A DNA stretch of 64,000 bases from Onchidella celtica (GCA_963931925.1 OZ007569.1:27280024-27344023), one strand, 5' to 3'. Shown: positions 34,046-47,221, numbered from the stretch's first letter. Notes: generated from the sequence alone by a model not told the origin. Numbers and translations are program-made.

Positions 34046-35849
34046 GTACCTTTATACCCACAATTTCTGTCGTCTGTCGCAAACTATATCTTTAAAAAAA
34101 AATGAATTAAGGCGAAAAATTCATGTTTCTAGGTTTTGTGGTTGTCTCGAGGTTCTAGGTGTAAGTTTTGTAACTCGATCTTTTTTGCGTGTAGATATTT
34201 GCTTTAACCCACTAGTGTTTTTCATACAGTTGATATTAGAGCACCAACTGTTCTGTCACCTCAGCATTTATACAGGGAGTGTATTCGGCTGTTCAGCAGA
34301 ATGAACTTGGAATCTTTTATCAGCCCCCCCCCCACACCCCCACCCCCACCCTCAGCGGTGTGATGTAAGAAGTCTATACTAGCAGACTCTTTCCCTGGTG
34401 TTTACGATGTGAGATGTAACCATTTTGGATATGATAAATGACTGTTTTCGATATAATATTACATGCGGTTGGATGAACTTGATTGCAATAAAGTATGAGA
34501 TAAAACACTTTTTGTGCATGTTTCCCACATTAATTTATGCCGTATTTAGCTCATTGGGATGAAGTGCCATAGTGCCGTAAACTCGCAGACTTTTAGTTCA
34601 TGGCAATAACATCTGACAATAGTATTCGTCTCTTTTGGAGAGCAAAGCATTGGTGGAATAGGCCACACTGATTGTGCTTACATTTGCAAATTTTTCCACT
34701 AGGTAAAAAGAGATAGAGAAGGAACATAGACGAAAATCTATTAAGTTTCATTGCAAATGGCAAACTGATGCAATATCATCCACATGGAAAGGAAAACTGA
34801 TCTATCACATTTTCCACGTTTTAGAAATATGATAGGTACTATCACAAATAACAAGTAACGCTGATATTGGCATTTCATTTTTTGGCTACATTTCCACACC
34901 AGGAAGTGTATAATGAGCCTCATGAGTTGGAGAAGTCTCGGATTAGATAAGAGTCTGACAAGATTTCTCTTGCGTCTGTGATTCTAACGTCTATGATTCC
35001 AAAGTCTCTACATTTTGACAAGGAGGGTGTAGCATTAGGCCTACCACTGCAGGGACTTGAATTTCAGTCTTGCACGGGCAGTCAAAACCATTTTAATTAT
35101 AATATTAAACCAGTCATACTGTGCTCTGTTAGGATCTCTGAGGGTATTCGCCATGAAAGATCGATGTATTTATTGCAGAGATATTCTCCTGTCTCGGCAC
35201 TGGGCTCCCCAGCCTCACCTTTACTAAATGCACCTGTCGGTAGATGTTTACCAGTCGAGTTCTCTTGCATCAGGTGGGTTCCATCCTGTTGTATAATGAT
35301 CGCGGAGTAGAACCTGTATGATTCATAAATCGTTGAAAACCGCTTTATTCAACAAGCTGTTACAGGGAAATTGATGGTTAAAAAGACGAAGTAAAAGTAA
35401 TGGTGTCTGTGCAGACTGAGTTGAAAGACAGGGGAAAAAAAAAAAAGCAGTATATATCGTTTCACCCGAAGAAGATTCATTACTCTGGTTCATTCACGAG
35501 AGACTTACTTTTGTCTTTTTTTTTTTCTTTGCGAAAAGATTGCCAGTCCGTGTCTTTGCCAATCCAGTTGTAAACAAGACGGCATCCCACTTTTAAACAC
35601 AAACTCATTTTTGCTCTTCCTGTCCGTCTGTTCTTCTTTCAACTCTTTGGATTTCAGGCTTTTGGGAGAAAGGTAATCCTGGCGTTAATGAATAGTTTTT
35701 TTTTTTTTTTTGCGATCTCAGCTTAGAGACGGGGTAACCAAAACAGGCTAGCAAAGGAAATGAGTCAACGCTTGCCCGTCTATCTCCTATCCCCGTTAAG
35801 GAAGGCCTCTCTTTGCCTTGTTCTTTTATTTTTCTTGTTCCTGTTTTTA
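34046..35849. other. 1.8 kb without recognised gene
   Basis: C-rich run at 34324-34352, several T or A homopolymers near 35.4-35.7 kb. A 110-codon frame at 34978-35310 has no recognised domain or coding-like neighbours. Confidence 0.5.
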
Positions 35850-36215
35850 GTTGTTGTTGTATTTGCAGTTCGTCAATTTTCTACTGTGCTCGCTATTACA
35901 CATGGCTTTTGATGACATGTTGTGCTGGTTAGCATTCACAAAAGTAGTTTTTTCAATTTTGCCCAAGCAGCGGCCTTGTTAGTCCTGCGCTTCTCCACTT
36001 CCAACTGCCAAGGTATCTTTAACGTGCGTAACGTGCACATGGGCCATCCGAGTTTTTCGTCATTATCTGAGAAGACTAGGTGCTCGATCCTATCTTCATA
36101 TGATCAGGAAGAGGAAATTCTCCCAAATTTCCAAAATGCCTGCACCGACCGGGATCAAATCCGTACCTTCGGCGTGAGAGGCGAGCACCTTGCCTCTGGA
36201 CCAACCTGTCCCCAC
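35850..36215 (-). mobile_element. tRNA-derived SINE, about 365 bp
   Basis: On the minus strand the head has an A-box-like TGGTCCAGAGG (from 36203) and a B-box-like GGATTTGATCC (36162-36152), about 41 bases apart as in a tRNA. A body containing 'cacgttaaagata' follows, then an ACA-rich tail near 35850. Its 3' 85 bp recurs at 39256-39346 without the head. Internal pol III promoter expected from the family; current activity unknown. Confidence 0.8.
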
Positions 36216-37350
<1,135 letters not shown>

Positions 37351-37422
37351 GAGCCGCAGCCCCTCATAACCTCATAACTTCTTTTCTTTTAATTTTCTCA
37401 GCAAGTGTCACAGTTATTTCCT

Positions 37423-38648
37423 TAAAGGGGTATTACACGTACAGTTAAACCGGATCAGTTTTGGATTTACGTTTTTCGTCAGTCGGCCTGCAGTCGAATT
37501 GCAACGTGTAATAAGGAAACCGGACGAAAAACGTAGAAATTCGACCTGGCCGACGGTCGCGTCCTGAAAATCAGGCACTGCCTGATATTTGGGATCCGGC
37601 CGCCTTGCTGGCGTACGTGATCAAATTTCAGAGCCCACGTGACAGCACTTTTCTCTGCCGGCATTAATACAAAGTTATCGAAAACGGCGTCTGAGCATAA
37701 AAATGATATCAAATCCGGAATCAGGGTATCAAAATTAACAAAAATACTCGCGAGTGACCAATTTTATCGCCGCATTATTTATTTTATTTTTTCCATGATA
37801 TTTTTAACTGTTCATTGTGGAAGTGGGTGTGTTGTTTTTGTCATGACAATGATCACCCTTGTTGCTCTATTGAAATGGGGATGTAGTGTGTAGCCTGGGG
37901 AATTATGTATGCATGAACTCTCTGTGGTGCAGGGTTGTGTGATGCTCGGTTTCGCTGTTCTCTCCTCAAACACGGCGATTTCCATTATGTCTTCATGGTC
38001 CAAAGAAACAGTTCTTCAATTTATTGAAATTTATCGCTCCACAGGGTGTTTGTGGAAAGTTAAATATAAGGATTATAGCAATAAATTTTCAAGAGAAAAG
38101 GCCTACGAAAAACTCGTCGACTTTTGCAAACAATAGGTTCCCAATGCGAACAGAGACTCACCGTTTAAAAAAAAATAAAAAAAATCAAGAATCTCAGGAG
38201 TTCTTTCAGAAAAGAACTAAAGAAACAAGAGCAGTCATTTTTGTCAGGTGCTGGAGCTGATGAAATTTACGTACCAAAATTATTTTATTTTAAAAGTCCT
38301 CAGAAAAGGTTCTTATCTCCTCCATTGGATTTATATGTAAGAACATACTCCTCTTTAAAAGCCAGTCTTTTGACCAAATACGACGTTGTTTTCTTCTCTT
38401 GTTTTTCAAAATAACATAAATTACTACATTATCAAGCAGTTCCTCTGTCACCCATTGTATGTATTGATTGCCGTGTGTCTGCTATATGCTCAACACGTGT
38501 CTCCTTGTATGTGGACGGCCTGCAGTCGGACCGTAACGTGTAATAGCAAACTTTGTCGTACGGTGGACTGCGGGCCGAGTGTCGACCGAAACTGATCCAG
38601 TCTGAAAAACTGATCCGGTTTGACTGTACGTGTAATATACCCCCTTTA
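37423..38648. mobile_element. PIF/Harbinger-like element, about 1.2 kb, with broken MADF gene
   Basis: The left end 'aaaggggtattacacgtaca' (37424 on) matches the reverse complement of the right end ending 'tgtacgtgtaatatacccccttt' (to 38647), and similarity continues through 'accggatcagttt'. Subterminal sequence repeats the GTATTACACG and tttttcgtc words in both orientations. The interior encodes MADF-type protein remnants, the accessory DNA-binding protein of PIF/Harbinger transposons; no transposase is left. Boundaries are accurate to a few bases, and the flanks (TTA/TAG) give no certain target duplication. Confidence 0.8.
37990..38414 (+). pseudogene. MADF (Myb/SANT-like) transposon protein, broken
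   Basis: From the ATG at 37990 the frame reads WSKETVLQFIEIYRSTGCLW, then a KDY-type motif and a lysine/acidic helix, the typical start of a MADF DNA-binding domain. TAG at 38134-38136 interrupts it. After a second break in an A-rich homopolymer (about 38166-38183) another frame continues with KIKNLRSSFRKELKKQEQ, SGAGADEIYVPKLFYF, the conserved second part of the same domain family, and ends at TAA about 38412. So there are two lesions, a nonsense codon and a frameshift. The protein normally helps a Harbinger transposase reach the nucleus and bind its ends. As it stands the copy is non-functional. Confidence 0.82.
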
Positions 38649-39255
38649 GACATACAGAAACAATCAAACAACTCCATTAAGAAAAAAAAAAAACCGGAAT
38701 AAAAAGTTTTTTTTCATTACCTTATGTGTGAGTCGTGTGCACTATGGATCTACTATTGGATGACATGGGAGCAATATTTTTAGCATATTAGTAGAGTATA
38801 TATTATCTTTAGGTGGGAGTGGAAGGAAAACACATTATTTATATGTTGAAGTTCATATTTTTGGCCTGAATGATCAAAGAAACTGTCTGATGTTGACGTA
38901 GGTGGCAACGTTGAGGCGGTTCCACTGGCATTTTGCTCGCGAAGGTGTTGATAAACACACTGCAGGTTAGGTAATTAACTCAGTTTGCGCAAACAGTGTG
39001 TTTATTGCGCATAACCAGGAAGTGAATCACCCTCGCCCTTTTCCTCCTTTTCTCCCCTTAGGATCAAAACATACTGATTCAAAAACACCTTTTATCGCTG
39101 ACGAAGTTCCTATCGTGAGCAATATAATTATTTTACCTCCATCATAAAGAAACTTAAAAAAAATACTGGAAACAAAATTTAAAAAGGAAGTTATTTCCTC
39201 CCTGAAGTGCACCTGGTACACGAGTGCGTACATGATGCAAAAATGCACATCTGTT
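38649..39255. other. Stretch without recognised gene
   Basis: AT-rich; no supported features. Confidence 0.5.
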
Positions 39256-39346
39256 TTTGCAGTTCGTCAAATTTTTTTTTACTGTGCTCGTTATTACAGA
39301 TGGCTTTTGATCAACATGTTGTGCTGGTTAGCATTCACAAAAGTAA
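39256..39346 (-). repeat. Headless copy of the 3' part of the 36 kb SINE
   Basis: Closely matches 35862-35946 (for example 'ggcttttgat', 'tgtgctggttagcattcaca'). The tRNA-like head and body are missing; the sequence beyond 39346 is unrelated. Confidence 0.88.
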
Positions 39347-39564
39347 TGTTGGTATTTATAAATGTTTCACTCCAGCCGGCTTGGAGTTCGTTCCTCATCA
39401 TATATGTAGCCATCTCACTCAACGTCATACAAGCGTTGTACAAGGGCTTTCCATTCTATAGCACACAACAAGTATTCGACATGGCGTATTAGCGTGAAAA
39501 TATGCCCTGTGTTGTCTTTGCTGTTCCTCATTTAAACTGTAATTTTCTCGCATTCATAATCACT

Positions 39565-39626
<62 letters not shown>
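39565..39626. repeat. (CT)n, 62 bp pure
   Basis: Uninterrupted CT run directly before the G-rich minisatellite. Confidence 0.97.
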
Positions 39627-39629
<3 letters not shown>

Positions 39630-39635
39630 GTGTCT

Positions 39636-39926
39636 GGGGGGGAGGGGGGAGAGAGGGGGGGAGGGGGGAGAGAGGGGGGGAGTGGGGAGAGAGGGGGGGA
39701 GGGGGGAGAGAGGGAGGGAGGGGGGAGAGAGGGAGGGAGGGGGGAGAGAGGGAGGGAGGGGGGAGAGAGGGAGGGAGGGGGGAGAGAGGGGGGGAGGGGG
39801 GAGAGAGGGGGGGAGGGGGGAGAGAGGGGGAGAGAGGGGGGGAGGGGGGAGAGAGGGGGGAGGGGGGAGAGAGGGGGGGAGGGGGGAGAGAGGGGGGAGG
39901 GGAGAGAGGGGGGGCGGGGAGAGAGT
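39636..39926 (+). repeat. G-rich minisatellite, about 290 bp
   Basis: Repeats of the type GGGGGGGAGGGGGGAGAGAG with unit lengths of 15-20 bases; the plus strand has almost no C or T. Runs of 4-7 G at short spacing give very strong G-quadruplex potential. Glycine/arginine/glutamate-rich frames across it are repeat artefacts. Confidence 0.97.
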
Positions 39927-40590
39927 ATGAGGGAAAAAGAGGAGGGAGGTTTACAGTTGAAAAGTTAAAAGTAAAATGAGATCTAGCCATTTTCAGACAT
40001 GCTAGAAAAGTATCATTTTCTTTGTTTATTTGTTTGTTTAACTGATTTTTTTTTCAATCTGATGTTTATAGTGAGACTATTTTGAGTATGCTAATTGTCT
40101 GCTAATATAAAATAAGAAAGGTGTCTTTTGTCTGGAAAGACGGTTTTATTTTGAGTTTCAATTGGTGTGTGTCTCATTTTGTTTTTAAGGTTTTTTTTTG
40201 AGGGGTCGCATTTTTTTTTTTTTTTGGTACTGAGTCTGTATACTTGAGATAGGGTAGTAGGGCCCCGGATGCATGGCATGCATAAGCAAAAACTGAGCTA
40301 CCTTACCGTATGCCATTAGATTCGCTGTCAGTGGCTGTTCATGATTCGATTATTCACATCAGCTGCTGCACGTGGCTATCAGGTACTATCACGCGATGTA
40401 AGTGCACTTTTTTTGTTGTTTGTGTGTGTCAGCTATCGTGTTGGTGTTTGTGTCAATACTCTGCGATATTGGGGTGGGGCTGAAGGAGTGAAGTGTAAGG
40501 AAAACATGAAGGTGTGCTTGTGTGTTTATGTACATCAGGATGGATGCCTGAACTTATTACACGGGTGTAGGAATAAATAGATATAGAGTG
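39927..40590. other. Stretch without recognised gene
   Basis: AT-rich with T homopolymers at about 40190-40225. No supported frame. Confidence 0.5.
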
Positions 40591-40937
40591 CATTGAACAC
40601 GTGGTTAAATAAAGGGTTGGTAAGTAGGTTGATGAGACTTAGGGGGCTCTCAGAATGTCTTGAAACAAAGAATAGACATAAAGCAGACGTGGAGACAGAG
40701 TATACACACTCCAGGGCCAGAGCTACTCAGGTAATAAAATGATAACAATTTCTAAGAGTTTCACTTCGAAAACTACGCTGAAACAGGTGGATAAATAATG
40801 GGTGGGAAAATAGGTTGATAGGACTCAAGGAACTCTGGGAACGTGTTCAAACAGCGACTGAAAGCAGCTGACTGGAGCTGCCCAGGTAATAAAAGACAGT
40901 TTCACTATAAAGAGTTTCGCCTTGAAAAGTGCGCTGA
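40591..40937. repeat. Diverged tandem duplication, units of 160-190 bp
   Basis: Units 40591-40779 and 40780-40937 share 'aggttgat-gactcaa/ta', 'tc/cccaggtaataaaa' and 'aagagtttc-c-t-gaaaa'. Unit 2 is about 30 bp shorter. Not linked to a known family. Confidence 0.75.
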
Positions 40938-41868
40938 TGGGGTTGCAAATAGTAAACTTCCTTAGCCATTACTGCATGGTGGCTCGGGATGTTTCCTCAT
41001 CCTCTTCACCCCTCCATAACCTTTATCGCTTATGACCTATTTTCAAAAGCTTCTCTCTAATCATTCCCCCTTCCCTCCCCCTTTTGATTAAAAAAAAAAG
41101 GGTGGGGAAATGGGTGAGAGCTCACAGTTTGGTCTGGTGTTTAAAGAGTACCGATTCAAACGTACTCACCTGAGTTTACCGTGTACTCTTACTAAATAAG
41201 ATATTGAGTGTGAATGGAAGTACAAACTGAGGTCCATTTACAGCAGAGTTGTGTCGAGGGTGGAGGAGGAATTAACACGTTCTTGAATGAATAAAACGAG
41301 ACCAGGAGACCCGAAAAATACACTAGGGAGATGGTCAAGGGGAAGTGTAGCAATGGACCCAAGGATAGGGTAGGGTAGGGGGTAGCAATATAAAACATGG
41401 CGGAAGGCGGGGCGGGGAGTGGAGTGGGCTTTGAATGGACATGGAAAGAGGATGGCGTGGGGTTGATGTGAGAATGTGGTGAGGACGAAATGGGCTTGGA
41501 GAGGGAGTCCGATGGGGACGCGATGAGCATTTTTAATTGAATGAGGATGATGAAGAGTGGGGTCAGGGCCCTGTCAAGATGAGGGTAGGATCGATAGAAA
41601 TTAACTCGCCATTACGGTAGCCCGAGCTATTTGGGATGCGTTTTGTTTTTTTTTTGCTCATTCTGGTAAATGCGAGCGAACATTCTTAACTAAAGATGTG
41701 ATCATTTCATTCGAGTAGATCACACACGATCTGTCCAGGTTTTGTAGTCCATAAAGAATTATACAAAATTAATGTGCTGTCTTCAAGCATTTTCGTTTCG
41801 ATTCTCTTCATTATAACCAAGCAAATACCCATCTGATCACTTTTCAGGCTTCAGTTCGAAGCTTTCTA
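40938..41868. other. Stretch without recognised gene
   Basis: Mixed composition; purine-rich around 41.2-41.5 kb. No supported feature. Confidence 0.5.
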
Positions 41869-42111
41869 GGCCTGGCGTGCACTTGCTGTTTTTGACTGGC
41901 CGACTAGATCTAGATGGATGGTGACGTCACGACATTGAGTTTCAATGAGACCTCGAGGATTGCCCGTCTGGCTGGATGGTGACGTCACGACATTGAGTTT
42001 CAATGAGACCTCGCACACTGGCCGACTGGTTGGATTTCAATGAAACTCAATGTCGTGATATCACTATCCAACTAATCTGCGGATCAAAAATTGGGTCGTG
42101 CGTGCCGGGCC
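41869..42111. mobile_element. MITE family 1, copy A, 243 bp, with internal duplication
   Basis: The left end (GGCCTGGCGTGCAC...) and right end (...GTGCGTGCCGGGCC) form an imperfect inverted repeat of about 80 bases including 'atcacgacattgagtttca'. A 40-bp segment inside the left arm is duplicated exactly (41916-41955 and 41974-42013). Same family as 45788-45988. No coding content. Target duplication not certain. Confidence 0.8.
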
Positions 42112-43740
42112 TTACGGACGGAAGATATAGTTTTATTACAGACACGCCAGAATTAAAGACGGCCAGATTTATACTTCGATCATAATTCAGAAAAACCGAA
42201 AGCATTTCACTAGATAAAAGGCAATTAAACCCAGGGTATTTAGTCGTCTAGGTGAGCGGGTGTATTTAATAGCGCTCATCCAGGTTCTTGACCCTACTGT
42301 CTCAGATGCAATTTTCTGGTACAGTGGTAGTCAAGTCGGATAGGCCACGGGGGGAAACAGAATCGTCAAACGTCAAGACTTTACGTTATAACGTCTGATG
42401 TGGAACTTGGTGTTTTTGCTTTTTTTCTTTTCTTAGAAGAAAGGGAAGCAGAGTGCGCTCAATGTTTCTTTTCTTTTTGTCCGTGAGAAGTAAAAAAAAG
42501 AAAAAAAAAGGTGAGAACGATAGGGATGGTTAAGTACGAATGGACTAGATTTGAGATAGGCAGACGCCAGTCTCAATGCTATTCGTGCATTCTTGAAACT
42601 CAGGAATTGAAATAACACTTTCTGTTTTTATTCAGTTTTCTATCTTATCAGTGGATAAAGATAGTTTTTTTGTTTCTTGTTTGTTTGAAATTAGGATATG
42701 TCCGTCGGGTAGAGTCTACCAGCATACCAATTTGTGTACTTACCCTTTTGTTTTTCTACTGGCGTGTGCATTTAATCTACCTGGTCCTACACCCTATTCG
42801 CGTTTATGTCTAAATAGTGTGTCTGTCTGTCTGTCAGCTCGTTTGTCTACAAGCAGGTGTATCATCAGCGTATATGTCTACCAGCGTATAACTACATAAT
42901 ATAATATATGACTCCGGACGTGTCCATCACTACAAGTTACCACCCCAATGTGTGTGTGTGTCTGTTAGTTCGTGTCCACCGCGGTAATGATATAATACTG
43001 AATCTCACAAGTTCTGTAACACTTTTCCAAACCCGAAATTGTAAAAAAAAAAATAATAAATAAAATGTTATTGTTATTTTGCTGCGTATAATTATAGTTT
43101 AATCGCACAATAGTTATGATTTCCTTATGTTATGAGGCACCTCGTAAATTTTACTCGGCGAAACTGATTATGAAATACTTTCAAGTTTAGGTGTGATAGA
43201 ACTTCAACTTATGAGACTTAATGTATTAACGCATGTAATATCGTTTTTTTCCAAAAGTTTGCCCAGCATCACATTGGCTCCATTTAAAAGCTTTGAATCA
43301 AAATGAATTTTTTTCCCCCGGTTACTATCATCAAGTTTTCTTCCCATCATAATTTCCAAATAATTATACTTTGAACAACTGATTTTCTGTGTAATTTGAC
43401 AAGGTAGGTTGGGAAATACTCTGTCCAAAATCACATTCGCGACCAAGACTTTTTGTCAGTCTCATAATTATTATAAATAAGGAAAGGGACTCTGGTAATT
43501 CCGACTGATGCAATAATTATCGTTGGTATTACATAATACTTTTATTGTACATCCAATAACAAATGTCATTAGTTGATGAGACAATTCTGGGAAATAGGCC
43601 AAGGCCGTTTGGTATAGCCGTCGTCGGATATTCGCTACTGCGTTCCGTCAACTGAGAATAGAGTGTCAAACTGTCCAGACATCCAATTTCATTAAGGAGA
43701 GTTCCCCGCTGCCGTTATTATGTCCAGAGAAAAGACAGTA
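42112..43740. other. 1.6 kb without recognised gene
   Basis: AT-rich with short TCTG near 42820. No frame with a motif. Confidence 0.5.
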
Positions 43741-43896
43741 GGAGGGAGAGAGCGAGAGAGAGAGAAAGGGCAGAGATAGATTGTGAGGGAGAGAGAGGGG
43801 AGCGGAGAGGGCAAAGAGAGAGGGAATGCAGAGAGATGGGGCGTGAGAGAGAGAGAGAGAGAGAGAGAAAGGGAGAGAAAGAGAGAGGGGGGGGGA
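43741..43896. repeat. (GA)n imperfect microsatellite
   Basis: GA with GAGG and GAGC variants ending in a short G run. Confidence 0.93.
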
Positions 43897-44630
43897 TAGC
43901 ATTGAGGCAAAGAAACAACAAATTAGCTGTAGGTGGTCCAAGGAATATCCGTTTTACGGGAAATAACAACACAATGAAGTCCAGTGTTTATTTCAGAAGT
44001 GCATACGGCGGTGTCTCTGGGGTGGACTCAATAAAATCAATTAAAATCGATTTTAGAGACATTGGTGTCGATCTTGTATTATATAAGACCTATGCAAAGT
44101 TTCAATATTTGAGGAACAATGAATTTTCAGTTGCTTCATCGAAGGCTGGCTTAATCGATTTCGGTTGCTAAGAAAGCTCATCAATTATTAATCAATTTCA
44201 GATTTTCCTTGAAAGTAAGAGGTGAAATATAAGAATGAGTTTAATTTTCTGTGTAAATTGCAAAGAATTTTAGAGTAAATCAGTTCACGTAATACACTAC
44301 ATAACCTCTGAAACATGACATTTTGTACTTGGAATTCAATATCTACTTTTAAACTAAAGCATGACATATTTTATCACATCAGGCTATTCAAATTGTTGCT
44401 GTTGTTGTTTTCCCTCAAATCCTTGTTGCCGCAGCGCACGATCTAAAACTGATAGATTTTTTTTTGTGTGCTGTCGCTTGGGAAGAAACTGAGGAAACTT
44501 GCTCATGGGAGGGCAGGTGGTGGGACACACATTGGACGTTGGATATAGAGCGAGAATCGCAACAGACGTGACATGCATGCTTGTATTTGATTTGTTTATC
44601 TGTGAAATAGAACAAGGAGGAATGATTAAG
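43897..44630. other. Stretch without recognised gene
   Basis: AT-rich; a frame at 43836-44171 runs out of the GA repeat and has no recognised motif. Confidence 0.45.
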
Positions 44631-44765
44631 AGATAGAGAGAGAGAGAAAGAGAGATGGCTGGCGGAGAGAAAAGCAGACAGAAAGAGAGAGGAGAAGAGA
44701 TAGAGACAGAGAGAAAGAGAGAGAGAGAAAGAGAGAGGGAGAGAGAGAGAGAGAGAGAGAGAGAA
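44631..44765. repeat. (GA)n microsatellite
   Basis: GA tract with CAGA and GATA variants, pure at its right end. Confidence 0.93.
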
Positions 44766-45787
44766 TAGACTGTCTCGGGCAGCCGCATCACAACGATACA
44801 CGCGTAGAATGAACAGCAAATAGTTTACGAGGTGTGTGCGCGCGTGCGTGTACATAATTATGTGTGTATGGGGGAAGTGGGGGGGGGGCGTGAAAGTGAT
44901 GGGACATGTATATGTATAGAAGGAGATAAGAGAAAGAAAGAGAAGGCGTAGGAAACGACACACAATACGCAGCAAGACGTTTAAAGGTATAATAATTGGT
45001 GGGTAAATGAAAATGAAAAATTTTAAGAAGAAAGAAAATTAATTTAAAATCGATCTCAGCAGGACGTAGAAATGCGGTCTGAAGTAGTAATCTTTAACTT
45101 CAAATTCACGTGCGTGCAGGAATTAACATAGTCCCGGCCTTTCTTATTTACCTGCAGTGTAAAGCATTAATTTACTCAGACTGCACATCAAAAGCAGAGT
45201 GGAAAACCCCAGAACACTGCGGGTTCAGCTTTCCAAATAAAGAAAGCCCCCCCCCCCCCCATACAGGCCTATTCAGAAAAGAGAGAAATAATGAGCGGCG
45301 AATTATATGAACGGTCACTCGGACCCTGTGGGACGAGGACAAGTTTGGAATAGACGACAATGGAAGGGAAAGGAAGGAACAAAGGTAATCATGGAGAAAA
45401 ATAGGTGGGGCTGTATGGGATTTTATGAATGCCAGGGGATTCTTATGATTCATTATTTTTGTTTTATGACCGATGCCCGAAGGTCCCAGAGGAGACCGCG
45501 AAATGAGAAATCTCTGGTTGGACAGCGCCATACATAGTAGCAAGGGTCGATTTTAGCCTGGGGGAACTTGGGAAGGCAGTTACTCGAGAGAAAAGTATAC
45601 TCGGACACACGTGTTTGTGGTGGTGCTGTTGCTGAGGGCAGTGATTTCTCTCTCGAGTGGAGCTGGTTTTGCGGCTGTCTCTATCATTAGAACTATCATC
45701 TATAGGCAATCATAAGTTTTTGGACCATGGGACTAAATTGGATTTTGTTTACAAAGTAAATTGTTTTTTGGAAAAGTGCAAGGATTA
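44766..45787. other. 1.0 kb without recognised gene
   Basis: Contains a G8 run near 44,880 and a C14 run at 45247-45260. No supported coding frame. Confidence 0.5.
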
Positions 45788-45988
45788 GCCTTGGCGTGGA
45801 CTAGCCAATTTTGATCGGCCGACTAATTGGATGGTGACGTCACAGCACGGAGTTTCAATGAGATCCAACCAGTCGGCTGGTAGGCGAGGTTTCATTTCAA
45901 GTCAGTGTGGTGGGGGTCACTGAAACTCAATGTAATGACATTCCCATCCAACTTGTCGGCCGCTCAAGATCGACTAATGCATGCCTCG
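45788..45988. mobile_element. MITE family 1, copy B, about 200 bp
   Basis: Left arm 'cttggcgtggactag...cggccgactaattggatggtgacgtcac' pairs with the reverse complement of the right arm ending 'gactaatgcatgcctcgc'. Shares arms and the TGACGTCAC / GAGTTTCAATGAGA core with copy A at 41869-42111, but lacks its 40-bp internal duplication. Confidence 0.78.
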
Positions 45989-47066
45989 CTCATGGTTAGG
46001 ACTTGGTATGCATGGCCGACCACAATAACTTTTTCGTTTTGCGAAATGGCCGCAGTAACGCTTTTGGAAGTTGGCTACAATTGATGCGAAAAATGTCTAT
46101 TGTGAGTATCTTGGCTACGTGACCCATATAGCCTCTACCAGCCTATAGTTATTAAACAAAATGTACGAAGGGATGTGTCTTTGAACAGAGAAGCACATGA
46201 ATCCAGTGACAGACAGGCAATCTTACTGAGAATCGAAGTGACTCACCACTCATTGTTCAAACATAAGTCGAACGAGAGTCCTACTTAATTATCTAAGTGG
46301 TTGACTCACACACTGGGTGCTCAGTATTTTGTCTGACCAAACTGGTGATGGAAATTGGCCCGGCTTTAAGCCTGTTGGAGCAACTGCTCCCAGCTGGGCA
46401 CCGCGCTAGGGTAATCTAGTTTTGTCAAGCACACACAGCAACAGATTGCAACATTCACTTAACACTACATTGCAGGTTTTACGGAGAACAGCAACGGGTT
46501 AATTATTGTGTCCGGCAGTTCCTAAGGCAGGCCCTGGTTGGCAGAGTTGCATAAAGACTTATCGACTCACCGGTTAATGAAATGATTAATTGGCTGATTC
46601 GTGCGGCATAAGATAAAGGGGAAAGGCAGAGAGCCAACCGAATCACTTGATGTAGGAATTAAAAATTTAAGAATTCCGTTCATTTGTGCTGGTCCCTGTC
46701 ATGCATTCCTAGTACAGTAGATCTAATCAGCTTCGGCCCTTTTGCATAATAATTGTATTCTCCTGGCTCACCTTTAATGTGGAGCTGGGGCCTCATTTGA
46801 GTGAATGATAATTGTAGCGAAATGCACTGACTTCACCAGGTTTGAACTAATACTGAGGAAAAAAATTAACAGTGAAGCAAATTCGTGAAGGACACGTTTT
46901 TTGTTTTTTTTAAACCTCACTGCGACCAGGAGTGCACTGTGTAAATTCGAGAGCCATAGACACAAGTTTTAGCTGGCGTTGAGAAACAATTTCCAAGTTA
47001 GACACAATACATAAATTATAGGTATAGTCTCTAGCCTTGGATGGAAACGAGCAACTTTTCTCCGAG

Positions 47067-47068
<2 letters not shown>
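45989..47068. other. 1.1 kb without gene; possible regulatory sequence
   Basis: 46,490-46,900 is low in simple repeats and contains several homeodomain-type words (GGTTAATTATT, GATTAATTGG, GATAATTG, TTTGCATAATAATTG). This is suggestive only. Confidence 0.35.
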
Positions 47069-47113
<45 letters not shown>

Positions 47114-47166
47114 GCATGCACGCACACACGCACGCACGCACGCACACACACACACACCCTTCTCTC

Positions 47167-47221
<55 letters not shown>

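Noticed and set aside
34978..35310. 110-codon open frame
   Set aside because: No domain, no splice sites, no coding-like composition.
39502..39990. Gly/Arg/Glu-rich and Pro/Ser-rich frames of 112-152 codons
   Set aside because: Pure consequence of the CT run and G-rich minisatellite; no splice sites, domain or normal codon use.
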